From Chitinophagales bacterium (GTDB taxonomy: Bacteria > Bacteroidota > Bacteroidia > Chitinophagales > Saprospiraceae), in assembly GCA_013299105.1 (NCBI GenBank), contig JAAFJY010000035.1:23433-87432 (forward strand): a stretch of DNA of 64,000 nucleotides. Reading direction: 5' to 3'. Made by a program: the position numbers and the translations under genes. The notes under the pieces are model-generated. The model did not search any database. It saw nothing but the letters and a program-made list of their open reading frames with translations, and was not told the origin of the DNA. Below, piece after piece: positions 8,594 through 16,553 of the stretch (position 1 is the stretch's first letter; each line of letters starts with the position of its first letter).

Positions 8594-9775
8594 TTATTCA
8601 GGTTTTTGCGAGAAGCCCTCAATGGTCCTGCCACCGTGTTTCCAGGCTTCGTCGTTTTCTTTTTTGAGTTGGGCTTCAAAATAATCACCAGGCTTGTAAT
8701 CTTTTTCGATTTTTTGGGCCATCAGCGTCAATTTTTTGAGGGCTTCACTTTTATCGGTTTCTCCCAATTTGGCTTTTCCCACCGCATTTTTTAAGGTTTC
8801 GATGCTTTCGTCATACACTTTGGTAGGCACTGGAAAAGGCCTTCCACCTTTGCTGCCATGCGCAAAACTGAACCTGGCAGGGTCGCTGAAGCGGGTCGGG
8901 GTGCCATGAATCACTTCGCTGACCAAGGCCAATGACTGCAAAGTACGTGGCCCCAAGCCTTTGAGCAATAGCAATTCGTCGAATTGTTGGGTTTCCGATT
9001 CTTGAGCTAGCCACAAAATGCTGCCCAGGCGCTTCAAGTCCACGTCTTTTTGGAGGACACCATATTGTTTGGGCAAATCCATGTGGGGAATTTCTTTCAG
9101 CACGCGATCGGGGTGTTCACTGGTAATGTTGAGCATGTCCTGTTGGGCAGGTAGGGCTCGTTTGTCCACCAAATTGAGAATTTCGCCCTGGTCTTCTCCA
9201 CAAATGGCGGTATGTGGTTCTTCGGTAAAAGATTGAAAAGCCCCCGAATGCCAGTGATAACGCCGGGCAGTTGAGGTGTCAGGGTCCATGCCTTGCTGGA
9301 TCACGGACCAATCACCGGCGCTGCTGAGCAGAAAACTGTGCAAGTAAATTTGGAAACCGTCTTGGATGGCGGTATTGTCCACTTTTGCCGAGAGGCGACT
9401 AGCGCGTTGGAGTGCAGTACCATTCAAACCCGTTTTATCAGCCAGGATTTGTAGTTCATTGGGAGTTTGTAGCGAGTCTTTGCCTTTGCCGCCGCATACG
9501 TACAAGCCAAGATCCACCGCATGTGGATTCAAAGATTTTTTGAGGGCCGACATCACCGCAGTGGTGACTCCTGAAGAATTCCAGTCCATGCCAATCACCG
9601 ACCCAAAGCTCTGAAACCAGAATGGATCACTGATGCGCTGCAAGAACCCCTGTTGGCCGTAATGCAAGACAATGGACTCCACAATGGGCAAACTCAATTT
9701 GACCATGCGTTCGAACAACCAGGAGGGGATGCTGCCCCCCATCAGTGCCAGGTCGGCTGTACCGGAACGTTTCAT
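8594..9775 (-). CDS. DUF763 domain-containing protein
   Basis: ATG 9775 starts MKRSGTADLALMGG, the characteristic N-terminus of DUF763 proteins; the frame extends back to a TTG at 9793, which I do not use. The 393-residue length fits the family. Recognisable segments are PSWLFERMVKLSLPIVE at the N-terminus, YHWHSGAF and HTAICGED in the middle, and a helix-hairpin-helix-like LLLLKGLGPRTLQSLALVSE (residues ~265-285), compatible with nucleic-acid binding. The function of this family is unknown. The GDSL gene follows 22 nt downstream. Confidence 0.9.
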   Translation of the reverse strand: MKRSGTADLALMGGSIPSWLFERMVKLSLPIVESIVLHYGQQGFLQRISDPFWFQSFGSVIGMDWNSSGVTTAVMSALKKSLNPHAVDLGLYVCGGKGKDSLQTPNELQILADKTGLNGTALQRASRLSAKVDNTAIQDGFQIYLHSFLLSSAGDWSVIQQGMDPDTSTARRYHWHSGAFQSFTEEPHTAICGEDQGEILNLVDKRALPAQQDMLNITSEHPDRVLKEIPHMDLPKQYGVLQKDVDLKRLGSILWLAQESETQQFDELLLLKGLGPRTLQSLALVSEVIHGTPTRFSDPARFSFAHGSKGGRPFPVPTKVYDESIETLKNAVGKAKLGETDKSEALKKLTLMAQKIEKDYKPGDYFEAQLKKENDEAWKHGGRTIEGFSQKPE

Positions 9776-9789
9776 GTGCTTGGTTTGAT

Positions 9790-9845
9790 TCAAAAATCCA
9801 GTTGGTTCTCAATTGGGTAAATTTCAATTAAGAAGCAACTGGATT
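9790..9845 (-). terminator. Intrinsic terminator of the efflux operon
   Basis: A 10-bp perfect stem (9795-9804 with 9836-9845, AATCCAGTTG/CAACTGGATT) starts 5 nt after the MFS stop. Read on the minus strand it is followed by TTTTTG. It occupies the gap before the DUF763 gene. Confidence 0.6.
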
Positions 9846-9850
9846 GACTT

Positions 9851-11428
9851 TTAATGTGCCGAGCCAATGTCCGTGACTTGGCCTTTTTTGATACGAGCAA
9901 AAAAGATCAAGGGCAACACACAAGCACAAATGATACCAATTAGTAAGAAGCCTTCTGCGTAACTTATGATGGCCGATTGAGTTGAAACTGCTCCTTCAAT
10001 GGCCCCGGCTGCCATCGCGGTAGCTTCTTCGTAAGACTTGCCTTGTGCTTGAAACCTCTGTACCAATCCATAAAATCGTTCATTAGATGACGGATTGTAC
10101 TGGGAAATGTTGCTGATCAGGTCATTTCGGTGTATTGCAAACCGATGAGTTACAAAAGTGTTCATTACTGCGATCCCAACTGCACCGCCCAGTAACCTCA
10201 GCATATTTGAAAGACCCGATGCTTGAGCAAGATCGTTTCCCTTCAAACCAGCTAAGGTCAGGCCTGCAACGGGTACAAAAATAAACCCAAATCCAAACCC
10301 TCGAATCATTTGAGGCCAGAACCAATCCCATTCGCCAGAGTCGGGAGTGGCCAAGAAGTAGGTGATCACTTCATACCCAATCACTGCTGAAAAACCCAAA
10401 ATGACCAAAGCCTTAGGGCTGACTCCTTTTTGTAAAAGGGTGGCATTGAGTCCCATGAGCATACCAGTCAAAAATGAACTTGGTAGAATGAGCAAACCCG
10501 TGCGGGTCGCATTCCAACCCAAAAAGCCTTGTACAAAAATCGGATAGAGAAACACCGAGCAGTAAATCGAAATGCCAAAAGCGATATTGAGCATGCAGCC
10601 AATGATGACATTTCGGTTTTTCAACACGCGCAAATCTACTACCGGATAAGCGATGCGGAACTCACGGACGATGAACGCGACGATCCCCAGTACTGCTAAC
10701 GAAGAGAAGGTAAGGATAAAATCGCTATTGAACCAATCCTTGCGCTCCCCTTCTTCCAAAACCAGTTGTAAGCTGCCAATTCCAAGGATCAGAAATAGGA
10801 TACCCCAATAGTCCACTTTGGTTTTTTCCTTTGATTTACCCCCTTTGATGTATTTCCAGGAAAGGTAGGTGGCAATAATCCCGATGGGAACATTGACGTA
10901 AAAAATCCACCCCCAAGAGTAATTGTCGGTTAAAAAACCACCTAAGACTGGCCCCAGGGTTGGCCCCATAACGATGCCTGCCCCAAAGATGCCATTGGCT
11001 TTGTCTACTTCTTCAGGTGGAAAAGTTTCAACCAGCACAGTTTGTGCAGTAGCCAGAAGCGCCCCTCCGCCAATGCCCTGCATAAAACGCCAAAAGACGA
11101 GCGCATAGATGGATCCGGCACTACCACACAAAAAAGAAGTAATCGTGAATAAGACAACTGACGCAGTGAAATAGACTTTTCGACCAAAAATATTACTCAA
11201 AAACCCAGTCATTGGAATAATGATGATATTCGAGATGGCGTAAGCCGTAATTACCCATGCAGTTTCTTCGATGGTAGCACCTAAATTGCCCGCAATTTGC
11301 CTGGTAGCTACATTCACAATGGAAGTATCAATCAACTCCATGATGGCGCAAGTGATCACGGTAATGGTGATCAGCCATTTTCGGAATCCCGTTTCATAAG
11401 TCGGAACCGCTGCGTGAAGATCACTCAT
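9851..11428 (-). CDS. DHA2-family (EmrB/QacA-like) MFS multidrug exporter
   Basis: A 525-residue inner-membrane protein with about 14 hydrophobic segments. Family motifs are clear: D1-like ELIDTSIVNVA (31-41), motif A GFLSNIFGRK (75-84) and motif C GIVMGPTLGPVLGG (~150-163). DHA2 proteins exchange protons for drugs or other amphiphiles, and with an HlyD adaptor and TolC channel they form a tripartite pump. The start overlaps the end of the hlyD-like gene by 8 nt, implying translational coupling. It is the last gene of the tetR-tolC-hlyD-MFS operon and is followed by an intrinsic terminator. Confidence 0.93.
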   Translation of the reverse strand: MSDLHAAVPTYETGFRKWLITITVITCAIMELIDTSIVNVATRQIAGNLGATIEETAWVITAYAISNIIIIPMTGFLSNIFGRKVYFTASVVLFTITSFLCGSAGSIYALVFWRFMQGIGGGALLATAQTVLVETFPPEEVDKANGIFGAGIVMGPTLGPVLGGFLTDNYSWGWIFYVNVPIGIIATYLSWKYIKGGKSKEKTKVDYWGILFLILGIGSLQLVLEEGERKDWFNSDFILTFSSLAVLGIVAFIVREFRIAYPVVDLRVLKNRNVIIGCMLNIAFGISIYCSVFLYPIFVQGFLGWNATRTGLLILPSSFLTGMLMGLNATLLQKGVSPKALVILGFSAVIGYEVITYFLATPDSGEWDWFWPQMIRGFGFGFIFVPVAGLTLAGLKGNDLAQASGLSNMLRLLGGAVGIAVMNTFVTHRFAIHRNDLISNISQYNPSSNERFYGLVQRFQAQGKSYEEATAMAAGAIEGAVSTQSAIISYAEGFLLIGIICACVLPLIFFARIKKGQVTDIGSAH

Positions 11429-12506
11429 TCTCCTTGGTTTTGATTTTGACGTTTACACTCATACCCGCCCGTAAGGGGTAATTTGGATCTTTGGCTCCCT
11501 GTAACTCAATTTTAACAGGAATACGTTGGGTTACTTTTACGAAATTACCAGTGGCATTGTCTGGTGGTAAAAGTGAGAACTTGGCACCAGTAGCTTGCGA
11601 CAAGGATGCTACTTTGCCCTCAAAAACCTGATCAGGATAGGCATCTACTTCAACTTCGGCATCTTGACCTTTGCGGATTGCGGAAATCTGCGTTTCTTTG
11701 AAATTGGCAACTACCCATACTTTTTGATCGTTGGTAATCGCCATCAAAGGTTGACCAATAGAGACCACTTGCCCTTTTTGAACGTTCTTTTTGCTGACCA
11801 CGCCATTGGAAGGTGATTTGATCACACAATAAGACCATTGGAGTTGTGCATTTTCAAGATTGTTTGCAGCTTGTTTTACCGATAACTCAGCCAAACTCAC
11901 CCCATTATCAGAGCTCGCAATGTTACTGCGAGTGGTCTCAACTTGATTTTTAGCGGCGGCAATTTGTTGTTTCAAGGCACTTACTTGACCTAAAGCGATT
12001 TGGAGTTGCGCCTCAGCAGCCTCTTTTTCCGCTTGAATACCATCAAATTGCTGCTGCGTAGCAGCTTTTTGCGCCAAGAGTTGACGGAAACGTTCAAATT
12101 CTTTAGTGACTGCACCAAGGCGGACTTTGGCCGCATCAACGCCAGCTTGGGCTGAGGCCATATTGGCTTCTACCGCTTGAGAGTTGGCTGCAACCGTAGC
12201 TACACTTGATAAAGTAGTTCCTTTGTTGGCTTTTGAAAGTTGGACATTTTGTTGGGCAATGGCTAAAGCAAGCTCAGCTTGTTTCACGGCAATGCGATAA
12301 GCTGTATCGTCCAAAAGTACCAGGGTGTCACCTTCAGCCACATTTTGATTGTCATCAACCAGAATTTCGATCACCGTTCCGTTGGTTTTAGGAATAACAG
12401 GGCTAATATCGCTGTCTAGTTGGGCATTGTCTGTTTCAGGGCCTTGACTGCAAGCTGTCATAAAAACGCCAAAGGCCAGGCAGAGAATAACTCGAAAAGT
12501 ATACAT
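11421..12506 (-). CDS. HlyD/EmrA-family periplasmic adaptor, lipoprotein
   Basis: A 361-residue membrane-fusion protein. The N-terminus is a lipoprotein signal with lipobox MTAC (Cys19), unlike classical EmrA, which keeps a transmembrane anchor. A biotinyl-lipoyl half (TNGTVIEILVDDNQNVAEG), a long Ala/Gln-rich coiled coil (residues ~75-200), the second lipoyl half (SPSNGVVSKKNVQKGQVV) and beta-barrel/membrane-proximal parts follow, ending NYPLRAGMSVNVKI. It would bridge the MFS pump to the outer-membrane channel. It lies 19 nt after tolC and overlaps the MFS gene by 8 nt. Confidence 0.92.
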   Translation of the reverse strand: MYTFRVILCLAFGVFMTACSQGPETDNAQLDSDISPVIPKTNGTVIEILVDDNQNVAEGDTLVLLDDTAYRIAVKQAELALAIAQQNVQLSKANKGTTLSSVATVAANSQAVEANMASAQAGVDAAKVRLGAVTKEFERFRQLLAQKAATQQQFDGIQAEKEAAEAQLQIALGQVSALKQQIAAAKNQVETTRSNIASSDNGVSLAELSVKQAANNLENAQLQWSYCVIKSPSNGVVSKKNVQKGQVVSIGQPLMAITNDQKVWVVANFKETQISAIRKGQDAEVEVDAYPDQVFEGKVASLSQATGAKFSLLPPDNATGNFVKVTQRIPVKIELQGAKDPNYPLRAGMSVNVKIKTKENE

Positions 12507-12525
12507 TGTAGTGGTGTGTTAAAGG

Positions 12526-13848
12526 TTATCGAATGGATTGGAGCAATTGGCGGAAAGCCAATGATGCATTTGCTGAAGCATTGACTTGGTCAACTTCAGC
12601 GTTCAAAAATTGGGTATTGGCAGCTAAGAAATCCGTTGCGGTAGTCGTGCCAGCACGAAACCTGTTTTCTTCCAACTCATAGTTCTTACGGGCTTGAACC
12701 AAGGCTTTTTCAGCAAACTTGACCTGCTCTCGAACGCTTTGAAGGTGCCGAAACCGGGCATTGACTTCCATGGCAATGCCCTCTTTAGCTTGGTTGACAA
12801 CTTGTTCAAGTTGGAGACTTTTCAGTGATTGCTCATTGATTTTTTCTTTTCCTTGGTACAGTTCGCTCAAGTTCCATTGGAAAAAAACACCCAGGTTCCA
12901 AGTACCAGTAAATACGTTTTGATTGGGAAAAAGGCGCTGATTAGGCAAGTCGTAATTGTAGGAGAACCCTGCGCTGAGGCTTGGTGCCCGATCGGATCGG
13001 GTCAAGCGCTCATTGATCGCTACCTGTTGTTGGCGGATCGCTAAATTTGACAATTCAGGCCGATCCGCATGAGCTTTGCTGATTAAAGTTTGGAGCGATT
13101 GGTCTTCTTCATTGTTTGATGGTAGTGAAACAGGCAGTTCAATAGGTGAATCTTGGGTTCTACCAAGTAGGGTGTTGAGCTGAAAACACAACAAATCATC
13201 GGTATGCTTCATTTCAGCAAGGCGCGTCTCTAAATTCATGCTTGCCAATTCAATTTTCAGCAACTCATTCTCTAGCAGCAACCCTTGTGCGAGTCGGTTT
13301 TTGGCATCTGTTATTTGACTGTTGAGTAAGTCCAGGCTATGTTGCAGCAGCTTTTTTGCTTGCCTCAACGCATACAACTGGTACCAGATAGAGGTGATGT
13401 TTGCCTCGATTTGGTTTTTGTGCTGTGCTGTTTCCGTTGAATTCACTTTCTCCTCAAGCTGGGCAAGTTCGTTGGCATACCGCAATTTGCCTCCATTCCA
13501 AATCAATTGTCTTACCTGTAGGGCATTGTAGGATTGGTTTAAAATTTGGGGATTCAAGGTCACTTCTCCAGTAGGGAAATTTACCCTGAAAGGCTCAATG
13601 TTGTCGCTCAAGCGCAAGTAACTCGCACTTAAACTCACCTGTGGGAGGCTCAACTGTCGGGTTTGGACGATCTTCGAACTGGCAATTTTTTGGGCAAGTG
13701 CATCCGATTTTAGTTGAGAGCTATGGCTTAATCCCTCGGTTAGAGCTTGTTCCAAAGGGAGCAAGAAAGAGGATTGGGCATGGATGGTCTGGTACCACAA
13801 GAATGGCATTAACACCCAAAAGTAATGACCATTTAATCGTTTTGACAT
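12526..13848 (-). CDS. TolC-family outer-membrane efflux channel
   Basis: A 440-residue protein with an N-terminal signal peptide ending near TIHAQ. Two helical-hairpin halves follow that are typical of the outer-membrane efflux protein family, for example LPQVSLSASYLRLSD early, RAPSLSAGFSYNYD in the second half and an AGTTTATDFLAANTQFL segment near the end. It should form the trimeric exit duct for the HlyD/MFS pump encoded immediately downstream. The 144-bp gap from tetR carries a near-perfect palindrome (13960-13978) and a related site (13874-13886), so expression is probably controlled by the TetR protein. Confidence 0.92.
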   Translation of the reverse strand: MSKRLNGHYFWVLMPFLWYQTIHAQSSFLLPLEQALTEGLSHSSQLKSDALAQKIASSKIVQTRQLSLPQVSLSASYLRLSDNIEPFRVNFPTGEVTLNPQILNQSYNALQVRQLIWNGGKLRYANELAQLEEKVNSTETAQHKNQIEANITSIWYQLYALRQAKKLLQHSLDLLNSQITDAKNRLAQGLLLENELLKIELASMNLETRLAEMKHTDDLLCFQLNTLLGRTQDSPIELPVSLPSNNEEDQSLQTLISKAHADRPELSNLAIRQQQVAINERLTRSDRAPSLSAGFSYNYDLPNQRLFPNQNVFTGTWNLGVFFQWNLSELYQGKEKINEQSLKSLQLEQVVNQAKEGIAMEVNARFRHLQSVREQVKFAEKALVQARKNYELEENRFRAGTTTATDFLAANTQFLNAEVDQVNASANASLAFRQLLQSIR

Positions 13849-13873
13849 TTAAAATTGAGTTTTGTTCAAAAAG

Positions 13874-13886
13874 TGAATGCTGTTCA
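13874..13886. promoter_or_regulatory. Secondary TetR-operator candidate
   Basis: TGAAT-GCT-GTTCA has the same length and right half-site as the main palindrome at 13960-13978, with one mismatch in the left arm. It lies 26 bp upstream of the tolC start codon. Confidence 0.4.
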
Positions 13887-13959
13887 TTACGTGAAATCAA
13901 AAAAAGATAGCTTGTGCCACCCATTTGTTTAAACACGAATCGGTACCTTGAACAGGACT

Positions 13960-13978
13960 AAATGAACTTGGTTCATTT
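13960..13978. promoter_or_regulatory. Palindromic operator candidate for the TetR regulator
   Basis: AAATGAAC-N3-GTTCATTT is an 8-bp perfect inverted repeat in the tetR-tolC gap. Its size and symmetry are typical of TetR-family operators. A site between tetR and tolC could control the efflux genes separately from the regulator. Confidence 0.55.
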
Positions 13979-13992
13979 TTTGCCTAAAAAAA

Positions 13993-14619
13993 TTAGAGCT
14001 TCTTGTTTATGCCATTTTCCAAAATTTCTAAAAAGGTGTCTAACAGGTGAGTAGGCTCAATTTGCATTTTTTCGTAGATGATGTTTCCACGTACTTTGAT
14101 GAGTTGTAGAATACCTGTTGTCATGCCCCAAAGGCATAAAGTAAAATTTTGTATATCAATGTTTTCATTTAGGGTGCCTGCTCTTTTTGCTTCATCGATC
14201 ATGCGGCTCACTAAATGAGTTATTTTTTCACTTGATTTATACATTTCATCGCTTTCAACTAGGGTATTGTTGGCTTCGTAAAGTGAAACGAGGTCGTAAT
14301 AAAGTGGGTTTTCCTGGTAGAAAAGGTAGTTTTTTTGGACAATTTGTTTTATTTTATCCAGTGGAGTGCTATCGCTTTGTTCAACTTTCTCAAAAGCACT
14401 CAAAAGCTGTAGCCTTGCTTTGATGGTAAGGGTGGCAAGGATTTCTTCTTTATTTTTGAAGTAAAGGTAGATGGTTCCGGTAGCCAGTTGGGCTTGTTGA
14501 GCAACTGCATCGACGCTTAAGCTGTGTAAGCCACCTTTGGTCATGATGACCTCTGCTGCCTGTAAAATGCTTTCGCGCCGAGATTCTTTTTCAGCTTGTT
14601 TCCTGCTTTTTGTTCCCAT
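13993..14619 (-). CDS. TetR/AcrR-family transcriptional repressor
   Basis: A 208-residue protein. A basic start (KSRKQAEKESRRESILQAA) leads into the TetR helix-turn-helix (residues ~12-58: GGLHSLSVDAVAQQAQLATG then TIYLYFKNKEEIL). A helical ligand-binding C-terminal domain follows. It precedes tolC-hlyD-MFS on the same strand, so it is the probable drug-responsive repressor of this pump. The ATG at 14619 is the only reasonable start. An 11-bp inverted repeat upstream (14681-14691 with 14723-14733) may be a further site. Confidence 0.92.
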   Translation of the reverse strand: MGTKSRKQAEKESRRESILQAAEVIMTKGGLHSLSVDAVAQQAQLATGTIYLYFKNKEEILATLTIKARLQLLSAFEKVEQSDSTPLDKIKQIVQKNYLFYQENPLYYDLVSLYEANNTLVESDEMYKSSEKITHLVSRMIDEAKRAGTLNENIDIQNFTLCLWGMTTGILQLIKVRGNIIYEKMQIEPTHLLDTFLEILENGINKKL

Positions 14620-14680
14620 CTTTCCTTTTTGCTGGGGTAAATTTACTTTTTTGCTTACGATTTTGATCCTTTTCTGCGTG

Positions 14681-14733
14681 GTAAAAACTTATTTTGAAAG
14701 TTTTAGGTCGAAGCGTAGGGGGTAAGTTTTTAC
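14681..14733. promoter_or_regulatory. Inverted repeat between divergent tetR and araC genes
   Basis: GTAAAAACTTA (14681-14691) and TAAGTTTTTAC (14723-14733) are perfect inverted copies separated by 31 bp, about three helical turns. The pair lies in the shared upstream region of the TetR and AraC genes. Which regulator, if either, binds is not known. Confidence 0.4.
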
Positions 14734-14763
14734 TTTAAGCAACTTGCTCAAATACTAAGAGAT

Positions 14764-15489
14764 ATGATCATTCGACAATTCAACACTGAACTTGGCCTGT
14801 ATTCCTTCACTGAGAAAGGTGTGCAAACGGCCTTGCACGCTCACCCTGCGCTTGAATTGATGGTGGCCAGGCAAGGCAGGTTTTCCTTGCGCTTTTCAGA
14901 TGCCCAGTTGAATGACTTGCGCCTTGCAGTAGTAGGACCCAATGTGGCACACGCGGTTGAAGCAAGTCAGTGTACCATGGATATTATTTTGGTGGAGCCC
15001 GGTCATCTGACATTTGCACAGATCCAGCAAACCCTGGGTAAAAATACGGATTTGGGTTTGGTCTCAGCGCTAAACGAGTATTTCCCAAGTGAATTGAATG
15101 CTGGGATGATACCAAACTGGCTCGACAGTTTTGCGAGAGAACAACATTATGATCAACGCATTGAGAAGTGCATGATCTTGTTGCAGGAAAGTCTGGAGGT
15201 AAACCAGGCCCATTTTTCCCTGAAAGATCTGTCCAGGCAAGTCCATTTATCAGAAGGGCGGCTGTCGCATTTGTTCAAAGCTGAAATTGGGCTTTCCATT
15301 CAAAAATACATCATTTGGGTGCGCTTGAGAAATGCTGTCAAATACCTTATCCAACAAGAGAGCAACCTGAACGAGGCTGCTTTAATGGCGGGCTTTTATG
15401 ACTTGGCCCATTTTTCACGTAATTTCAAGGCAATGATGGGTCTCAAGCCTTCGCAAGTGTACAACAATAGCAGAATCGTACAATACTAA
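14764..15489 (+). CDS. AraC-family transcriptional regulator
   Basis: A 241-residue protein. The N-terminus is a cupin-like sensing domain (ALHAHPALELMVARQGRFSL). The C-terminal ~100 residues form the double helix-turn-helix (FSLKDLSRQVHLSEGRLSHL, then NLNEAALMAGFYDLAHFSRN with the family F-x-x-x-x-G-x-x-P-S-x-x ending as FKAMMGLKPSQVYN). It is divergent from the tetR-led efflux operon, with 144 bp between starts, and is followed by a small membrane-protein gene 39 nt downstream that it may control. Confidence 0.92.
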   Translation: MIIRQFNTELGLYSFTEKGVQTALHAHPALELMVARQGRFSLRFSDAQLNDLRLAVVGPNVAHAVEASQCTMDIILVEPGHLTFAQIQQTLGKNTDLGLVSALNEYFPSELNAGMIPNWLDSFAREQHYDQRIEKCMILLQESLEVNQAHFSLKDLSRQVHLSEGRLSHLFKAEIGLSIQKYIIWVRLRNAVKYLIQQESNLNEAALMAGFYDLAHFSRNFKAMMGLKPSQVYNNSRIVQY

Positions 15490-15528
15490 TTCGGAAGAAC
15501 ACCTGCAACTTTGCGCAAAACATTAGTC

Positions 15529-15948
15529 ATGGTAAAAATTCTTTTGGCAACTTTGTTGGGTACTCTCGTCTATTTTCTATTTGGCGGGCTGATTTTTGAG
15601 GGAATACTTGGCCAGTACATGTCCGAAAACACAACCAAAGTGGAAGGCTTCCGCAAAGACGAAGCCAACAGTAGCACGTTGATGTTGGTGATTTCCTGCA
15701 CTGCATATGCGCTATTGCTGTCCTTGTTTTTTGGACAATGGTCAGCGGTTTATGTTTTTAAAGAGGGAGCTTTGAAAGGAGCCATGATTGGCATGTTGAT
15801 TGCAGTGATGACCAACGCGTATTGGTATTCCAGCACCCATTTTTTCAACAGCATCAAACCCCTGGTGGCCGACGTGTTGGCTGCCGGAGTGACCGTAGGG
15901 GTGATGGGGGGTGTGATCGCTGCGTTTTTTGGGTATTGGCAGCGTTGA
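15529..15948 (+). CDS. Small four-helix integral membrane protein, function unknown
   Basis: ATG 15529 gives 139 residues (the frame reaches a TTG at 15511). Four hydrophobic segments are visible: MVKILLATLLGTLVYFLFGG, LMLVISCTAYALLLSLFF, GAMIGMLIAVMTNAYW and a C-terminal AAGVTVGVMGGVIAAFFGY. The layout resembles small DUF1761-type membrane proteins, but I cannot assign it firmly. It lies 39 nt after the AraC gene on the same strand and is probably cotranscribed with it. Confidence 0.7.
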   Translation: MVKILLATLLGTLVYFLFGGLIFEGILGQYMSENTTKVEGFRKDEANSSTLMLVISCTAYALLLSLFFGQWSAVYVFKEGALKGAMIGMLIAVMTNAYWYSSTHFFNSIKPLVADVLAAGVTVGVMGGVIAAFFGYWQR

Positions 15949-16025
15949 GTTAAACTCGTCCACTAATGGTTTTGAGCAAATCATTGGTCAAAGTGAGTCC
16001 TGGCTTGTTCGGCATTTTTTTTGAT

Positions 16026-16060
16026 ATACGACATACGACATACGACATACGACATACGAC
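16026..16060. repeat. Tandem heptamer (ATACGAC) x5
   Basis: Five perfect consecutive copies of ATACGAC. The unit is 7 bp and non-coding here, so copy number could vary by slippage. There is no spacer structure, so it is not a CRISPR array. Confidence 0.95.
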
Positions 16061-16273
16061 AGATGATTTAGGGGATCGCTGGGGAAATTTGTCCTATTTT
16101 AGGTACTTGTTTGCAGGGTTTGAGATTTTTGAAATTTTTAATTGATAAGTTCTTTCCGAGAGCCGCAACAGTAGAAAATTAGTTTGAATTACACAAAACC
16201 TAAAGTGGTTGAGTATAGCTTCTTACCACCAATCACAAACTCCTACTCCTTCGCGGCTCAGATGTGCAGAAAC

Positions 16274-16310
16274 AAAAAACTGCCTGGTCCCCACTTAGGG
16301 CCAGGCAGCA
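16274..16310 (-). terminator. Intrinsic terminator on the minus strand
   Basis: CTGCCTGG (16280-16287) pairs with CCAGGCAG (16301-16308), extended by GC and GU pairs. Read on the minus strand a run of six T follows immediately. It ends a minus-strand transcript coming either from the metalloprotease gene or from the relic at 16341-16425. Confidence 0.75.
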
Positions 16311-16340
16311 CATCTTAGCTGATGAAAAATATAAGTACCT

Positions 16341-16425
16341 CTACTCGGTCGTGGTGGTGGGTTTTCTGCGAGAGAAAACCAGGTCTTGGCCAAAGTAGTA
16401 GTTGAGCAGAAACGAAGATGGGGTT
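16341..16425 (-). pseudogene. Possible C-terminal relic of an unidentified gene
   Basis: On the minus strand this reads FLLNYYFGQDLVFSRRK, then PTTTTE and a TAG stop, 31 bp before an intrinsic terminator. A peptide with normal protein composition ending just before a terminator looks like the tail of a lost gene. Upstream of it the sequence becomes simple (TTGAAGGGTTGAAAAG type). I do not recognise the family. Confidence 0.3.
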
Positions 16426-16553
16426 GTATCTCTTCAACTTTTCAACCCTTCAACTTCCCTGAAGAATCATCCCGTAGGGCACCCTCTTTTGGGTGCCCTG
16501 AGCGGATTTTGGGATAATTAGGCCAAGAATATCTTACGTTAAGTTCAGGTGGT

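Larger units (their letters stand above)
15949..16553. other. Intergenic stretch with microsatellite, gene relic and hairpins
   Basis: This 605-bp gap holds a five-copy heptamer (16026-16060), a minus-strand terminator (16274-16310), a possible C-terminal gene relic (16341-16425) and a perfect 8-bp hairpin GGGCACCC/GGGTGCCC (16477-16498). Nothing else was recognised. Confidence 0.5.

Noticed and set aside
16026..16060. ATACGAC heptamer run as a possible CRISPR or origin iteron
   Set aside because: Direct head-to-tail copies without spacers, and no DnaA-box or replication gene nearby.
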